Shown piece by piece: positions 28,887 through 38,229 of a stretch of 64,000 nucleotides of DNA. Under the pieces are notes generated by a model, which saw nothing but the letters and a program-made list of their open reading frames with translations, was not told the DNA's origin and made no database searches. How positions within the stretch are numbered: position 1 is the first letter of the stretch; each line of letters opens with the position of its first letter. Source of the stretch: Clostridium sp. SM-530-WT-3G (GTDB lineage: Bacteria; Bacillota; Clostridia; Clostridiales; Clostridiaceae). A program made the translations under genes and the position numbers. The stretch is from contig NZ_JABAGC010000002.1 of the NCBI RefSeq assembly GCF_012843905.1, positions 62,001 to 126,000 on the forward strand. The letters run 5' to 3'.

Positions 28887-30278
28887 TTGATCGAAAATAA
28901 TATACAAATTGTAAAAGATCCTATAAGAAAGGATGCTTCTGATAAATATAAAGTTGGAATGGTAAGCCTTGGCTGCGATAAAAATAGAGTAGATTCTGAA
29001 ATAATGTTAGGAAATATGAGTAGTGATTATATAATAACTAATAATCCTAAAGATGCTGATATAATCATAGTTAATACATGTGGTTTTATTGAAAGTGCAA
29101 AGCAAGAATCTATAGATACTATTTTAGAAATGGCAAATTACAAAGTTAATTATAAGTGTAAGCTTCTTATAGCAACAGGTTGCCTGACTCAAAGATATGG
29201 TGAGGAATTAGGTCAATTGATTCCAGAATTAGATATGATGCTTGGAGTTAATGATTACAATGTAATAAATGAAGTTATAACTGATTTTATAAATGGTAAT
29301 AAAGAAGCAGCAAATCTTCTTAATTATTCTGATGAAAGTATAAATGAGGGTAAAAGAGTAATTACAACTCAAAAGGAAAGTGCTTATATAAGAATAGCTG
29401 AAGGGTGTAATAATTTTTGTACATACTGCATAATTCCTAAGATAAGAGGAAAATTTAGAAGCAGAAAGATGGAAAATATTCTTGAAGAAGCAAGAGATTT
29501 AAGTAAAAATGGTGTTAAAGAAATAATTCTTATTGCACAAGATACAACAATGTATGGAAGTGATATTTATGGAAAGAAAAATCTTCATGTATTGTTACAA
29601 GAATTATCTAAAATAGAAGGAATAGAATGGATAAGAGTTCTTTACTGTTACCCAGAAGAAATATATGATGAATTAATTGATGAAATAGCACATAATGATA
29701 AAGTTGTTAAATATTTAGATTTACCAATACAACATATAAGTAGTCATGTGTTAAAACTTATGGGAAGAAAGACAAATAAAGAAGCTATAATAGAAAAAAT
29801 CAATAAATTAAGAGATAAAATAGATGGAATGATTATAAGAACAACTTTTATAGTTGGGTTCCCACAAGAAACTCAAGAAGATTTTAATGAAATTATTGAT
29901 TTCTTAAAAGAATATAAACTTGAAAATGTTGGAGTATTTACATATTCGCAAGAGGAGGATACTCCTGCGGCAAGAATGGAAGGTCAAATACCTGAAGAAG
30001 TTAAAAGAGAAAGAGAAGAAATTTTAATGAAAGTTCAGAGAGAAGTTTCTGAATCTATAAATAAATCTAAAATTGGTAGAGTTTATGATGTTCTTGTTGA
30101 AGGATATGATGGAAATGAGTACAGTGGAAGAAACTATGAAATGGCACCAAATATAGATGGAAATATATTCTTTAAGAGTGATAAAGACATACAAATAGGT
30201 ACAATTGTAAAAGTTAAAATAACTAAGAGTATGGATTATGATTTAATAGGAGTTGTTGTTGATGAAACTTGCAAATAG
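28887..30278 (+). CDS. rimO: Ribosomal protein S12 methylthiotransferase
   Basis: RimO is a radical SAM enzyme that adds a methylthio group to an Asp of S12. Domain order is UPF0004 ([16 protein letters not shown], with further cysteines in NTCGF and ATGCL), radical SAM core with [11 protein letters not shown], and a C-terminal TRAM domain. I chose the TTG at 28887 because it follows aggaggatacaaaac; the 28854 start is within the -10 box. This gives 463 residues with a ~20-residue N-terminal extension before the conserved [10 protein letters not shown]. Its end overlaps pgsA by 17 nt. Confidence 0.95.
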   Translation: MIENNIQIVKDPIRKDASDKYKVGMVSLGCDKNRVDSEIMLGNMSSDYIITNNPKDADIIIVNTCGFIESAKQESIDTILEMANYKVNYKCKLLIATGCLTQRYGEELGQLIPELDMMLGVNDYNVINEVITDFINGNKEAANLLNYSDESINEGKRVITTQKESAYIRIAEGCNNFCTYCIIPKIRGKFRSRKMENILEEARDLSKNGVKEIILIAQDTTMYGSDIYGKKNLHVLLQELSKIEGIEWIRVLYCYPEEIYDELIDEIAHNDKVVKYLDLPIQHISSHVLKLMGRKTNKEAIIEKINKLRDKIDGMIIRTTFIVGFPQETQEDFNEIIDFLKEYKLENVGVFTYSQEEDTPAARMEGQIPEEVKREREEILMKVQREVSESINKSKIGRVYDVLVEGYDGNEYSGRNYEMAPNIDGNIFFKSDKDIQIGTIVKVKITKSMDYDLIGVVVDETCK

Positions 30279-30852
30279 GTTAACTGTATTAAGAATGATT
30301 TTAGTTCCAATATTTCTAATATTTATTTCTGCAAGGCATATACCATATAGTAGTACAATTGCAACAGCAATATTTATATTGGCTTCATTGACTGATAAAT
30401 TAGATGGTTATATAGCAAGAAGTAGAAATCAAATAACTAATTTTGGAAAATTTATGGATCCATTAGCTGACAAACTATTAGTATCTGCAGCATTAATTTC
30501 TTTTGTTGAACTTCAGATAGTGCCAGCATGGGCATCGGTTGTAATTATTGCTCGTGAATTTGCTGTTTCAGGATTAAGATCTATAGCAGCATCACAAGGC
30601 ATAGTTATAGCAGCAAGTTGGTGGGGAAAAATAAAAACAGTTGTTCAGATAATTGCAATAATATTATTACTACTTAAGGTAAATATACATGACTTTAAGT
30701 ATACAATGGATTTAGTTAATAACAGTAAATTTTGGAACGATTTCTTTAATATAGTTCCATCAATAATGCTTATGGTAGCAGTTATAATAACTCTTATTTC
30801 AGGATATGAATATTTTAAAAAGAATAAGGATGCTATAGCAATTGATAAATAA
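30262..30852 (+). CDS. pgsA: CDP-diacylglycerol-glycerol-3-phosphate 3-phosphatidyltransferase
   Basis: PgsA makes phosphatidylglycerophosphate from CDP-diacylglycerol (product of CdsA, 5039). The CDP-alcohol phosphatidyltransferase motif DG-x2-AR-x8-G-x3-D-x3-D is complete in [20 protein letters not shown] then PLAD. Several membrane spans are evident. The ATG at 30262 follows aggag at 9 nt; the upstream TTG codons at 30253-30259 are within the spacer. Length is 196. cinA, found between pgsA and recA in Bacillus, is absent. Confidence 0.95.
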   Translation: MKLANRLTVLRMILVPIFLIFISARHIPYSSTIATAIFILASLTDKLDGYIARSRNQITNFGKFMDPLADKLLVSAALISFVELQIVPAWASVVIIAREFAVSGLRSIAASQGIVIAASWWGKIKTVVQIIAIILLLLKVNIHDFKYTMDLVNNSKFWNDFFNIVPSIMLMVAVIITLISGYEYFKKNKDAIAIDK

Positions 30853-30896
30853 TAAATAAATACTATGACTAAAATAATCTAAATTGGTTATACTTA

Positions 30897-30936
30897 AAAT
30901 AATTCCTTCTTTATAAAAATAAAGAAGGAATTATTA
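30897..30936. terminator. Inverted repeat / probable terminator after pgsA
   Basis: aataattccttcttta and taaagaaggaattatta form a 16-17-bp stem with a short A-rich loop. The T-run is interrupted, so termination efficiency is uncertain. Confidence 0.7.
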
Positions 30937-30948
30937 TTGGAATAATCA

Positions 30949-30977
30949 TTGACTATATTCAGTAATTATTCTATAAT
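30949..30977 (+). promoter_or_regulatory. Promoter of recA
   Basis: TTGACT (30949-30954), exactly 17 nt, TATAAT (30972-30977), close to the vegetative consensus. Confidence 0.88.
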
Positions 30978-30989
30978 TTAATTAAATAA

Positions 30990-31001
30990 GAACATTAGTT
31001 C
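30990..31001 (+). promoter_or_regulatory. LexA (SOS) box of recA
   Basis: GAACATTAGTTC is a perfect match to the Gram-positive LexA/DinR half-site pattern GAAC-N4-GTTC. It lies 12 nt after the -10 box, overlapping the start of transcription, so LexA binding would block recA expression until DNA damage. Confidence 0.88.
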
Positions 31002-31021
31002 GATGAGAGGAAGGTAGTATT

Positions 31022-32089
31022 ATGGGCAAAATAGATGCAGATAAATTAAAAGCAATTGAAAGTGCTATGAGTCATATAGAAAAACAATTTGGTAAAGGTT
31101 CAGTAATGAAATTAGGCGATCATAATGTTACTAAAATGGATGCTATTTCAACTGGATGCTTAGACTTAGATATTGCGCTTGGAATTGGCGGTGTACCAAA
31201 GGGAAGAATAATTGAAATATACGGACCTGAAAGTTCAGGTAAAACTACAGTAGCATTAAGTATAGCTGCAGAAGCTCAAAAGAAAGGTGGCGCAGTAGGA
31301 TATATAGATGCTGAACATGCACTAGATCCAAGTTATGCTCAAAAAATAGGAGTAGATGTAGATAGCTTAATAATTTCACAACCAGATACTGGTGAACAAG
31401 GTCTTGAAATTGCTGAAGCATTAGTTCGTTCTGGAGCAATTGATGTTTTAGTTGTTGACTCTGTTGCTGCATTAGTTCCAAAGGCAGAAATAGAAGGAGA
31501 AATGGGAGATTCTCATATTGGATTACAAGCAAGACTTATGTCTCAAGCATTAAGAAAACTTGCTGGTACAATAAACAAGACTAATTGTGTAGCAATCTTT
31601 ATAAACCAATTAAGAGAAAAAGTTGGGGTAATGTTTGGATCACCAGAAACTACTACAGGTGGTAGAGCATTAAAATTCTATGCATCTATAAGACTTGATA
31701 TAAGAAGAATAGATTCTATTAAGCAAGGAGATTCTATTATAGGAAATAGAACAAGAGTTAAGATAACAAAGAATAAGGTTGCTCCACCATTTAAGCAAGC
31801 TGAGTTCGATATCATGTATAATGAAGGTATTTCAAGAACTGGTAATATAGTAGATGTTGGTGTTAAAGAAGAAATAGTACAAAAGAGTGGTGCATGGTTC
31901 TCTTATGGAGATATAAGATTAGGTCAAGGTAGAGAAAATGCAAAAATATATCTAAAAGAAAATCCAGAAGTTGCATTAGATATAGAAAACCAAATTAGAA
32001 GTAAATATAACTTACCACTAGCAGAATTAGCTACAGCTAATAAAGAAAATAGCGCAACAAATGATGTGGTGGAAAAAGAAGAAAAATAA
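31022..32089 (+). CDS. recA: Recombinase RecA
   Basis: RecA forms filaments on single-stranded DNA, drives homologous recombination, and stimulates LexA self-cleavage. Walker A GPESSGKT is at 68-75; the L1/L2 DNA-binding loops ([16 protein letters not shown] and the [20 protein letters not shown] region) are intact. Length is 355. A gaggaaggta site sets the ATG. It has its own promoter with an SOS operator, so it is an independent DNA-damage-inducible unit between pgsA and rny. Confidence 0.98.
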   Translation: MGKIDADKLKAIESAMSHIEKQFGKGSVMKLGDHNVTKMDAISTGCLDLDIALGIGGVPKGRIIEIYGPESSGKTTVALSIAAEAQKKGGAVGYIDAEHALDPSYAQKIGVDVDSLIISQPDTGEQGLEIAEALVRSGAIDVLVVDSVAALVPKAEIEGEMGDSHIGLQARLMSQALRKLAGTINKTNCVAIFINQLREKVGVMFGSPETTTGGRALKFYASIRLDIRRIDSIKQGDSIIGNRTRVKITKNKVAPPFKQAEFDIMYNEGISRTGNIVDVGVKEEIVQKSGAWFSYGDIRLGQGRENAKIYLKENPEVALDIENQIRSKYNLPLAELATANKENSATNDVVEKEEK

Positions 32090-32173
32090 GAATATTAAAG
32101 GTATAGAATTAGCTATAGAAAAACATATTTTATCTGATATATATTTAAAGTAAAATTGAAAAATTATTTAATA

Positions 32174-32214
32174 ATAGCTGTACTCATGAGTAATCATAAG
32201 TACAGCTATATTTA
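32174..32214 (+). terminator. Intrinsic terminator of recA
   Basis: tagctgtact (32175-32184) pairs with agtacagcta (32199-32208), with a T-containing tail. Confidence 0.75.
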
Positions 32215-32259
32215 GAATTTTAGAGCATATTGAATGATAGAGGTAATATATGGGCAAAC

Positions 32260-32288
32260 TTGACATATTTTTATTTTTAATATAGAAT
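32260..32288 (+). promoter_or_regulatory. Promoter of rny
   Basis: TTGACA (32260-32265), exactly 17 nt, TAGAAT (32283-32288). It leaves a leader of about 100 nt with a small cagtgag/ctcact complementarity. Together with the recA terminator this accounts for the 307-nt recA-rny gap. Confidence 0.82.
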
Positions 32289-32396
32289 AAAAAGGAATAC
32301 TGGTTTAGCATATTCCAAATGCAGTGAGAAGAATATGACACCTACTCACTTTCTTATTAATATAAATGAGAAAATGATAAATTAGGAGGTGTTTAT

Positions 32397-33938
32397 GTGG
32401 GAATAGCAGTAATGATATTAATAGACATTATAGTTCTTTTAATATTAGGAATAGTAGTTTATAAAACAATTCAAAATACTTCGCAAAGAAAGATAGAGTT
32501 GTTGGAGAAAGAAGCTGAGGATGTTCTTGAAAAAGCAAAAAGAGATTCGGAAGCTACTAAAAAGGAAGCAATTCTAGAAGCTAAGGAAGAAGTTCACAAA
32601 TTAAGAAATGATTTTGATAAGGAATCTCGTGAAAGAAGAAATGAGGTTCAAAGGCTTGAAAGAAGAGTAATTCAAAGAGAAGAAGCAATTGATAAAAAGA
32701 ATGAAATTCTTGAGAAAAAAGAACAGACAATCAATGAAAGAATGATTGAAGTAGAATATGCAGAAGCAAAGGTACAGGAGCTTGAGAATGAAAGAAGAGC
32801 TGAGTTAGAAAAAATATCAGCATTATCTAGTGAAGAAGCTAGAGAAATTCTTTTAGATGAAATTAGAAAAGAAATAACGCATGATGTGGCCTTAATGATA
32901 AAAGATATCGAAGGCAAGGCAAAGGATGAAGCAGATAAGAGAGCAAGAGAAATAATTACAACTGCAATCCAAAGATGTGCAGCAGATCATGTATCAGAGA
33001 CAACTGTACACGTTGTTACACTACCTAATGATGAAATGAAAGGTAGAATTATAGGTAGAGAAGGTAGAAACATTAGAACTCTAGAAACATTAACAGGGGT
33101 AGATTTAATTATAGATGATACTCCAGAAGCAGTTATTTTATCAAGTTTTGATCCGATAAGAAGAGAAATTGCTAGAATAGCTTTAGAAAAGTTAATAGTG
33201 GATGGCAGAATACATCCAGCTAGAATTGAAGAGATGGTTGAAAGAGCAACAAAGGATGTTGAAAACAGTATCAAAGAAGAAGGGGAACAAGCGGCCCTAG
33301 AAACTAGTATACATGGATTACATCCAGAAATTATTAAGCTTCTTGGTAGATTAAAGTATAGAACTAGTTATGGACAGAATGTTTTAAAACATTCTATAGA
33401 AGTTTCATATTTAGCTGGTTTAATGGCTTCAGAGCTAGGTTTAGATGTTACTCTAGCTAAAAGAGCAGGATTACTACATGATATTGGTAAAGCTGTTGAT
33501 CAAGAACAAGAAGGCCCTCATGCCTTAATTGGAGGAGATCTTGCTAAGAAATATCACGAATCGCCATTAGTAGTTAATGCAATAGCAGCCCATCATTCAG
33601 ATGTTGAAATGCAATCTTTAGAAGCTGTGTTAGTTCAAGCAGCTGACGCTATATCAGCAGCTAGACCAGGAGCTAGAAGAGAGACATTAGAAGCATATAT
33701 TAAGAGATTGGAAAAGTTGGAAGAAATTGCGAATTCGTATGAAGGTGTAGAAAAGTCATATGCCATTCAAGCTGGTAGAGAGATTAGAATTATGGTTAAA
33801 CCAGACAAAGTTGATGACATTGGAACAATTGAATTAGCACATAATTTAGTTAAGAGTGTCGAAGAACAACTTGAATATCCAGGACAAATTAAAATTAACG
33901 TTATAAGAGAAACTAGAGCAGTTGATTTTGCTAAATAG
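32397..33938 (+). CDS. rny: Ribonuclease Y
   Basis: RNase Y is the membrane-anchored endonuclease that initiates mRNA decay in many Firmicutes. The N-terminal membrane anchor (about 4-23) is followed by a long coiled coil (to about 200), a KH domain with [15 protein letters not shown], and an HD domain with [11 protein letters not shown] and [10 protein letters not shown]. The start is GTG at 32397 after aggaggtgttt; the overlapping ATG at 32394 meets a stop after two codons. Length is 513. PNPase (18921) is a likely partner. Confidence 0.97.
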   Translation: MGIAVMILIDIIVLLILGIVVYKTIQNTSQRKIELLEKEAEDVLEKAKRDSEATKKEAILEAKEEVHKLRNDFDKESRERRNEVQRLERRVIQREEAIDKKNEILEKKEQTINERMIEVEYAEAKVQELENERRAELEKISALSSEEAREILLDEIRKEITHDVALMIKDIEGKAKDEADKRAREIITTAIQRCAADHVSETTVHVVTLPNDEMKGRIIGREGRNIRTLETLTGVDLIIDDTPEAVILSSFDPIRREIARIALEKLIVDGRIHPARIEEMVERATKDVENSIKEEGEQAALETSIHGLHPEIIKLLGRLKYRTSYGQNVLKHSIEVSYLAGLMASELGLDVTLAKRAGLLHDIGKAVDQEQEGPHALIGGDLAKKYHESPLVVNAIAAHHSDVEMQSLEAVLVQAADAISAARPGARRETLEAYIKRLEKLEEIANSYEGVEKSYAIQAGREIRIMVKPDKVDDIGTIELAHNLVKSVEEQLEYPGQIKINVIRETRAVDFAK

Positions 33939-33946
33939 TGAAGATA

Positions 33947-33982
33947 GAGATGAAGTATATTTTTAATATGCTTCATCTTTTA
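33947..33982 (+). terminator. Intrinsic terminator of rny
   Basis: agatgaagtatat pairs with atatgcttcatct (one G-U), then T4. Confidence 0.87.
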
Positions 33983-34044
33983 TAATATAACAACTTATAT
34001 TTTATAAAGCATTTGAAGAACTTATAGTAACGATATAGAAAAAA

Positions 34045-34072
34045 GGAGGATTTTTTATTAGATTATAGAATA
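34045..34072 (+). promoter_or_regulatory. Sigma-H-type promoter of spoVS
   Basis: GGAGGATTT (34045-34053) fits the sigma-H -35 consensus RNAGGAWWW, and ATAGAATA (34065-34072) fits the -10 RNNGAATW, with an 11-nt spacer. spoVS is a sigma-H target in B. subtilis, so the match is meaningful. Confidence 0.8.
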
Positions 34073-34122
34073 TATTTAATGTAAACGATTAGCAGAAAAC
34101 ATTTCTAGGAGGTATAACAAAA

Positions 34123-34383
34123 ATGGAAGTATTAAAAGTATCAACTAAATCAAATCCAAATTCAGTAGCAGGTGCGTTAGCTGCAATAATAAAAGAGAAA
34201 AATATAGCTGAGATTCAAGCTGTTGGAGCTGGAGCAATAAATCAGGCAGTAAAAGCAATTGCAATAGCAAGAGGATTTGTTGCACCTAGTGGAAAGGATA
34301 TAGTATGTGTACCAGCCTTTACAGACATAGAAATAGATGGAGAAGAGAGAACAGCAATAAAGCTAATAGTTCAACCGAGATGA
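34123..34383 (+). CDS. spoVS: Stage V sporulation protein S
   Basis: SpoVS is an Alba-like small protein needed for normal progression of sporulation (coat and cortex stages). The 86-residue product is nearly invariant across Firmicutes: MEVLKVSTKSNPNSVAGALA, QAVGAGAINQAVKAIAIARG, then GKDIVCVPAFTDI. A taggaggtataac site sets the ATG. It follows rny, as in Bacillus (rny-ymdB-spoVS), without ymdB here, and carries its own sigma-H-like promoter. Confidence 0.98.
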   Translation: MEVLKVSTKSNPNSVAGALAAIIKEKNIAEIQAVGAGAINQAVKAIAIARGFVAPSGKDIVCVPAFTDIEIDGEERTAIKLIVQPR

Positions 34384-34413
34384 TATTTTTGGATAATAAT
34401 GAAAAATTTTGAG

Positions 34414-34442
34414 TTGAAATTTTCAATAAAAACGTTTATACT
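34414..34442 (+). promoter_or_regulatory. Promoter of the HPr gene
   Basis: TTGAAA (34414-34419), exactly 17 nt, TATACT (34437-34442). Confidence 0.8.
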
Positions 34443-34493
34443 ATAAGAGTTAAATGCTATATTTATTAATTTTTTGTAAAGAGGTGTATATTA

Positions 34494-34754
34494 ATGATAG
34501 CAAAAGAAGTTGTTGTAAAAAATGGATCAGGTCTTCATGCTAGACCAGCTACATTATTAGTTAAGAAAGCTTCATCATTTAAATCTGACATTAGCATAGA
34601 ATATAATGGAAAAAAAGCAAATGTTAAGAGCTTAATTGGAGTTTTATCTTTAGCAGTAACTAAAGATGCAACTATTAAAGTTATAGCATCTGGAGATGAC
34701 GAAGCTTTAGCAGTTGACGAAATTGTAAAATTAGTTGAAGGTTTAGAAGACTAA
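34494..34754 (+). CDS. ptsH: Phosphocarrier protein HPr
   Basis: HPr carries phosphate from enzyme I to sugar-specific EIIA and, when phosphorylated on Ser46, acts in catabolite repression. Both sites are present: His15 in SGLHARPAT and Ser46 in VKSLIGVLSL, so this is a full HPr, not Crh (which lacks His15). Length is 86. It is a stand-alone unit with promoter and terminator; enzyme I (ptsI) is not adjacent, as is common in clostridia. Confidence 0.96.
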   Translation: MIAKEVVVKNGSGLHARPATLLVKKASSFKSDISIEYNGKKANVKSLIGVLSLAVTKDATIKVIASGDDEALAVDEIVKLVEGLED

Positions 34755-34759
34755 TATTG

Positions 34760-34799
34760 TAAAAAGGGTTTCATATTTAAAATATGAAACCCTTTTTAT
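34760..34799 (+). terminator. Intrinsic terminator of ptsH
   Basis: aaaaagggtttcatatt and aatatgaaacccttttt form a perfect stem of about 17 bp followed by T. Confidence 0.95.
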
Positions 34800-34811
34800 G
34801 TCTACATAAAT

Positions 34812-34843
34812 TAAAAAATGAAGTCGTCATTATAACGACTTCG
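34812..34843 (-). terminator. Intrinsic terminator of the DUF378 gene
   Basis: gaagtcgt (34820-34827) pairs with acgacttc (34835-34842). Read on the minus strand, it is followed by T6. Confidence 0.88.
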
Positions 34844-34845
34844 TT

Positions 34846-35070
34846 TTATTTATAAGAGTCTGAATCAATTAAATCACATCTAAATGGAAGGGATGCCAAG
34901 TTTAGTGCTGCAACAAATACTAATACATAAATACAGCGTTCTATTATTGGTATTCCAAGTGAAATAAAGTTTACAAGATTAAAGTCTAATAACCCTATTA
35001 ATCCCCAGTTTACAGATCCTATAAATACTAAAATTAGTGATAGTTTATCAAATATGTTCAGTTTACACAC
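34846..35070 (-). CDS. DUF378-domain small membrane protein
   Basis: A 74-residue protein with two hydrophobic segments and the DUF378 (YuzA-type) pattern: LSLILVFIGSVNWGLIGLLD near the N-terminus, then IIERCIYVLVFVAAL. Function of the family is unknown. The start is GTG at 35070, 9 nt after an AAGGAG site on the minus strand; the nearby ATGs at 35072 and 35075 are out of frame. It stands alone, convergent with ptsH, with its own terminator. Confidence 0.88.
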   Translation of the reverse strand: MCKLNIFDKLSLILVFIGSVNWGLIGLLDFNLVNFISLGIPIIERCIYVLVFVAALNLASLPFRCDLIDSDSYK

Positions 35071-35316
35071 ATCATATCACTCCTTAATAACTAAATCATT
35101 AATATATGTATATGAGTTAAAAATACAATAATAACAAAAAGTTAAATTAAAATTTGTAAAAAGAGGTATCAATTTTAAAACATATCTAATAAGTATCACG
35201 TATACAAATATCTATATTTTAAATAAAGGTTTATACGAATATTCATAAATAGGGAATATTTTTAATGAAAAAAATAATATAAAAATAAAAAAAATCGTAC
35301 AAAAGGTAAAAAAATA

Positions 35317-35325
35317 TGCTATAAT
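35317..35325 (+). promoter_or_regulatory. Extended -10 promoter of purB
   Basis: TGCTATAAT at 35317-35325 is a perfect extended -10. The -35 region (cgtaca) is weak. No PurR box was recognised. Confidence 0.65.
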
Positions 35326-35375
35326 ACGAATGATGAAACTTAAAAGAGAGAATATATTCGTGTGGAGGTTTTTGA

Positions 35376-36806
35376 ATGAGAAATTTATATAGTACACCAT
35401 TAAATTCAAGATATGCATCAAAGGAAATGAGTTTTATTTTTTCAGATGATATGAAATTCACAACTTGGAGAAAGCTATGGGTTGCATTAGCAGAAGGTGA
35501 AAAGGAATTAGGATTAAATATAACTGATGAACAGATAAAAGAGTTAAAAGAACATATTAATGATATTAATTATGATGAGGCAATAGAAAGAGAAAAAGAA
35601 GTAAGACATGATGTAATGAGTCATGTATATGCATATGGGTTACAATGCCCATCTGCAAAAGGTATAATTCATTTAGGAGCAACATCTTGCTATGTTGGTG
35701 ATAATACAGATATTATAATAATGAGGGATGCTTTAAAAATAATTAAGAGCAAAATTGTTACTGTATTAAATCATTTGAAGAATTTTGCAATAGAATATAA
35801 AGATATGCCAACTCTTGGATTCACACATTTTCAACCTGCACAATTAACAACTGTGGGTAAGAGAGCAACACTTTGGATGCAGGATTTAGTTTTAGATATA
35901 GAAAATATTGATTTCTTATTATCAAAATTAAAATTAAGAGGCGTTAAAGGTACTACAGGAACTCAAGCAAGTTTTATGGAGTTATTTAATGGAGATGAAA
36001 GCAAAGTAAAAGCTTTAGATAAGATAGTAGCAGAAAAAATGGGATTTGAAAAAAGTTTTGGTGTTACTGGACAGACTTATCCAAGAAAACTTGATTCGAT
36101 AGTTTTAAATACTTTATCAGAAATAGCACAAAGTGCGTATAAATTTAGTAATGATTTAAGATTACTTCAACATATGAAGGAAATGGAAGAACCATTTGAA
36201 AAGAATCAAATAGGATCATCAGCAATGGCATATAAGAGAAATCCTATGAGAAGTGAAAGAATCAGCGCTCTTGCAAGATATGTAATAGTAGATTCATTAA
36301 ATCCAGCTATTACTGCAGGAACTCAATGGTTTGAAAGAACTTTAGATGATTCTGCTAATAAGAGATTATCTGTTGCAGAAGCATTCTTAGCATTAGATGG
36401 AGTATTAAATTTATATATTAACATAGCTGAAAATATGGTTGTATATGATAAAGTTATAGCTGCTCATGTACAAAGAGAATTACCATTTATGGCAACAGAA
36501 AATATTATGATGGAAGCTGTAAAGAGAGGTAAGGATAGACAAGAATTACATGAAAAAATCAGAGTTCACTCAATGGCTGCTGCACAAAGAGTTAAGGGTG
36601 AAGGTTTAGATAATGACCTTATCGAGAGAATAATCAATGATGATTCATTTGGACTTACTAAGGAAGAAATATTAGGAGTAATAGATCCAGTTAAATTTGT
36701 AGGAAGAGCTCCTAGTCAAGTTACAGAATTTATTGAAGAATATGTTGAGCCAATTCTTAATGATAACAAAGAAGCTTTAGGAATTGAAAGTGAAATAACA
36801 GTTTAA
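35376..36806 (+). CDS. purB: Adenylosuccinate lyase
   Basis: PurB cleaves SAICAR and adenylosuccinate, two steps of purine synthesis. The fumarase/aspartase-superfamily signature GSSAMAYKRNPMRSE is at about 280-294, and the substrate segments RHDVMSHVYAYG and GATSCYVGDNTD are intact. Length 476 matches the longer, eukaryote-like PurB class rather than the ~430-residue Bacillus type. The ATG follows tggaggtttttga. It is not clustered with other pur genes here. Confidence 0.96.
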   Translation: MRNLYSTPLNSRYASKEMSFIFSDDMKFTTWRKLWVALAEGEKELGLNITDEQIKELKEHINDINYDEAIEREKEVRHDVMSHVYAYGLQCPSAKGIIHLGATSCYVGDNTDIIIMRDALKIIKSKIVTVLNHLKNFAIEYKDMPTLGFTHFQPAQLTTVGKRATLWMQDLVLDIENIDFLLSKLKLRGVKGTTGTQASFMELFNGDESKVKALDKIVAEKMGFEKSFGVTGQTYPRKLDSIVLNTLSEIAQSAYKFSNDLRLLQHMKEMEEPFEKNQIGSSAMAYKRNPMRSERISALARYVIVDSLNPAITAGTQWFERTLDDSANKRLSVAEAFLALDGVLNLYINIAENMVVYDKVIAAHVQRELPFMATENIMMEAVKRGKDRQELHEKIRVHSMAAAQRVKGEGLDNDLIERIINDDSFGLTKEEILGVIDPVKFVGRAPSQVTEFIEEYVEPILNDNKEALGIESEITV

Positions 36807-36835
36807 TATAGAAAATATAAGTATATATTGTTTTT

Positions 36836-36886
36836 AAAAGACATACTGGGTAGTATAAATATGAACTACTCAATATGTCTTTTTTG
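36836..36886. terminator. Terminator shared by purB and the convergent amidase-domain gene
   Basis: aaaagacata and tatgtctttt close a longer imperfect stem (gggtagt/actactc inside), with T6 on the plus strand and T4 on the minus strand. Confidence 0.85.
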
Positions 36887-37876
36887 TTAATTTAAAGTAA
36901 TGCAACGTATTACAGGATATATAACAGGATATATTTCACTTAGTGGATAATTTAATTTGTTATAACTATGGCAGCAGTATAATGCTTCATTGAATGGAAG
37001 TACATAAGTTATAAATCCTGAATGAAAATAATACCCTTTTTGAGGAGTATAGAATTGTATTATAGTTCCCCTTATATAAGGGGAATCGTCAGGAAGTTTG
37101 TTGCCAATATTATTTTTTGTAATATATTTATATAATTCATTAACTCGTATCCATGAACTGGTATATGGTTTCCATGTGTTAGTAAGTGGGATTCCTCCAG
37201 CATAAATTATTTGTGAAATAAAGTTTGTACAGTCACCACCGGAATCATTAAAATTTGTGTAATTATTATTTGGCGTTAAAGCATATTTTTCAGCGTATTT
37301 ACAAGCATTATTTATATTGAATTTTGAAGTAGAAAATCTATTATATGAGGATTTATTCATAAAACAATTATAAAGCTCATTTATATTTTTAATTTTACTA
37401 TTCCATAAAGTTGTATTATCATAAGTCAATATTCTTAAATCTAAATTTGAAATAGAGGATAAGTTTTTATTAAGATAATTGTCATAATTAAATTCATTTT
37501 CTTCACGTGAAATTAATATAAGAGCGTTTAAAAGGGAACCTTTTGTGTATTCAATTATTAATAGATACTCATCTATAGAGCCGGATTTTATACTCTTATC
37601 ATTAAAGTCAATAAGAAAAGAATTTAAGATAGTCAATTTAATCTTCAATAAATCATAATGTTGTTCTAATATTTCATACTTATATTTAAAGCTAAAACTA
37701 GTGTGCTTATGGTGTAACTTTTTCATCCAAATATAATTAAAATTATTTTTTGTAAGTATATTTTCGTATAAATTAAAATCCATAAAGGATGAAAATGGAC
37801 TAATATTTTTGGTATTCATATATTGAAAATTTGCGGTGATAAATTTACATAAATTATATAAATAATCTGAAAGCAT
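36887..37876 (-). CDS. Amidase-domain protein (PF12671-type, Cys/His), no signal peptide seen
   Basis: The C-terminal ~145 residues match the putative amidase domain (Amidase_6): a helix with ACKYAEKYAL, then DSGGDCTNFISQIIYAGGIP with the candidate nucleophile Cys216, a Trp-rich WKPYTSSWIRVNELYKYI segment, and His285 in YYFHSGFITYV. The fold is NlpC/CHAP-like, suggesting peptidoglycan hydrolysis. The N-terminal ~185 residues are Asn/Lys/Tyr-rich and unlike a known domain to me, and there is no signal peptide or membrane segment, unusual for such enzymes. The ATG follows aaggttgatat. Monocistronic. Confidence 0.82.
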   Translation of the reverse strand: MLSDYLYNLCKFITANFQYMNTKNISPFSSFMDFNLYENILTKNNFNYIWMKKLHHKHTSFSFKYKYEILEQHYDLLKIKLTILNSFLIDFNDKSIKSGSIDEYLLIIEYTKGSLLNALILISREENEFNYDNYLNKNLSSISNLDLRILTYDNTTLWNSKIKNINELYNCFMNKSSYNRFSTSKFNINNACKYAEKYALTPNNNYTNFNDSGGDCTNFISQIIYAGGIPLTNTWKPYTSSWIRVNELYKYITKNNIGNKLPDDSPYIRGTIIQFYTPQKGYYFHSGFITYVLPFNEALYCCHSYNKLNYPLSEIYPVIYPVIRCITLN

Positions 37877-38107
37877 ACTATATCAACCTTAATAACTTAA
37901 TTCTAATAAAAATATACTACATTTTGTTAGAATTAAGACTTATAAAAAATGAATTTATAATGTATATTTGAAAAATAATTTATGTGATTTTACAAATAAT
38001 ATAATTATTATGATAGTTAGGCTAGATAGGTAAGTAGACAAAAATAATGTTAATATAAGTAGAAACAAATATAAATAATGTGTTATAATTGCAAGGTGAT
38101 TAAAAAT

Positions 38108-38135
38108 TTTACAATATGAGATATTGTACTATAAT
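38108..38135 (+). promoter_or_regulatory. Promoter with embedded palindromic operator upstream of the DUF6398 gene
   Basis: TTTACA (38108-38113), 16 nt, TATAAT (38130-38135). A perfect 8-bp inverted repeat, tacaatat-gag-atattgta (38110-38128), overlaps the -35 box and fills the spacer, the classic place for a repressor. Nothing else is recognised in the 353-nt gap upstream. Confidence 0.65.
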
Positions 38136-38229
38136 AAAAGTATGAATTTGATAAAGTGGGTAAAAAATAATAATACTTTAATAGAAAATCAAATTTACTG
38201 AAGATTATATAAAGGAGATATCGGAAATA

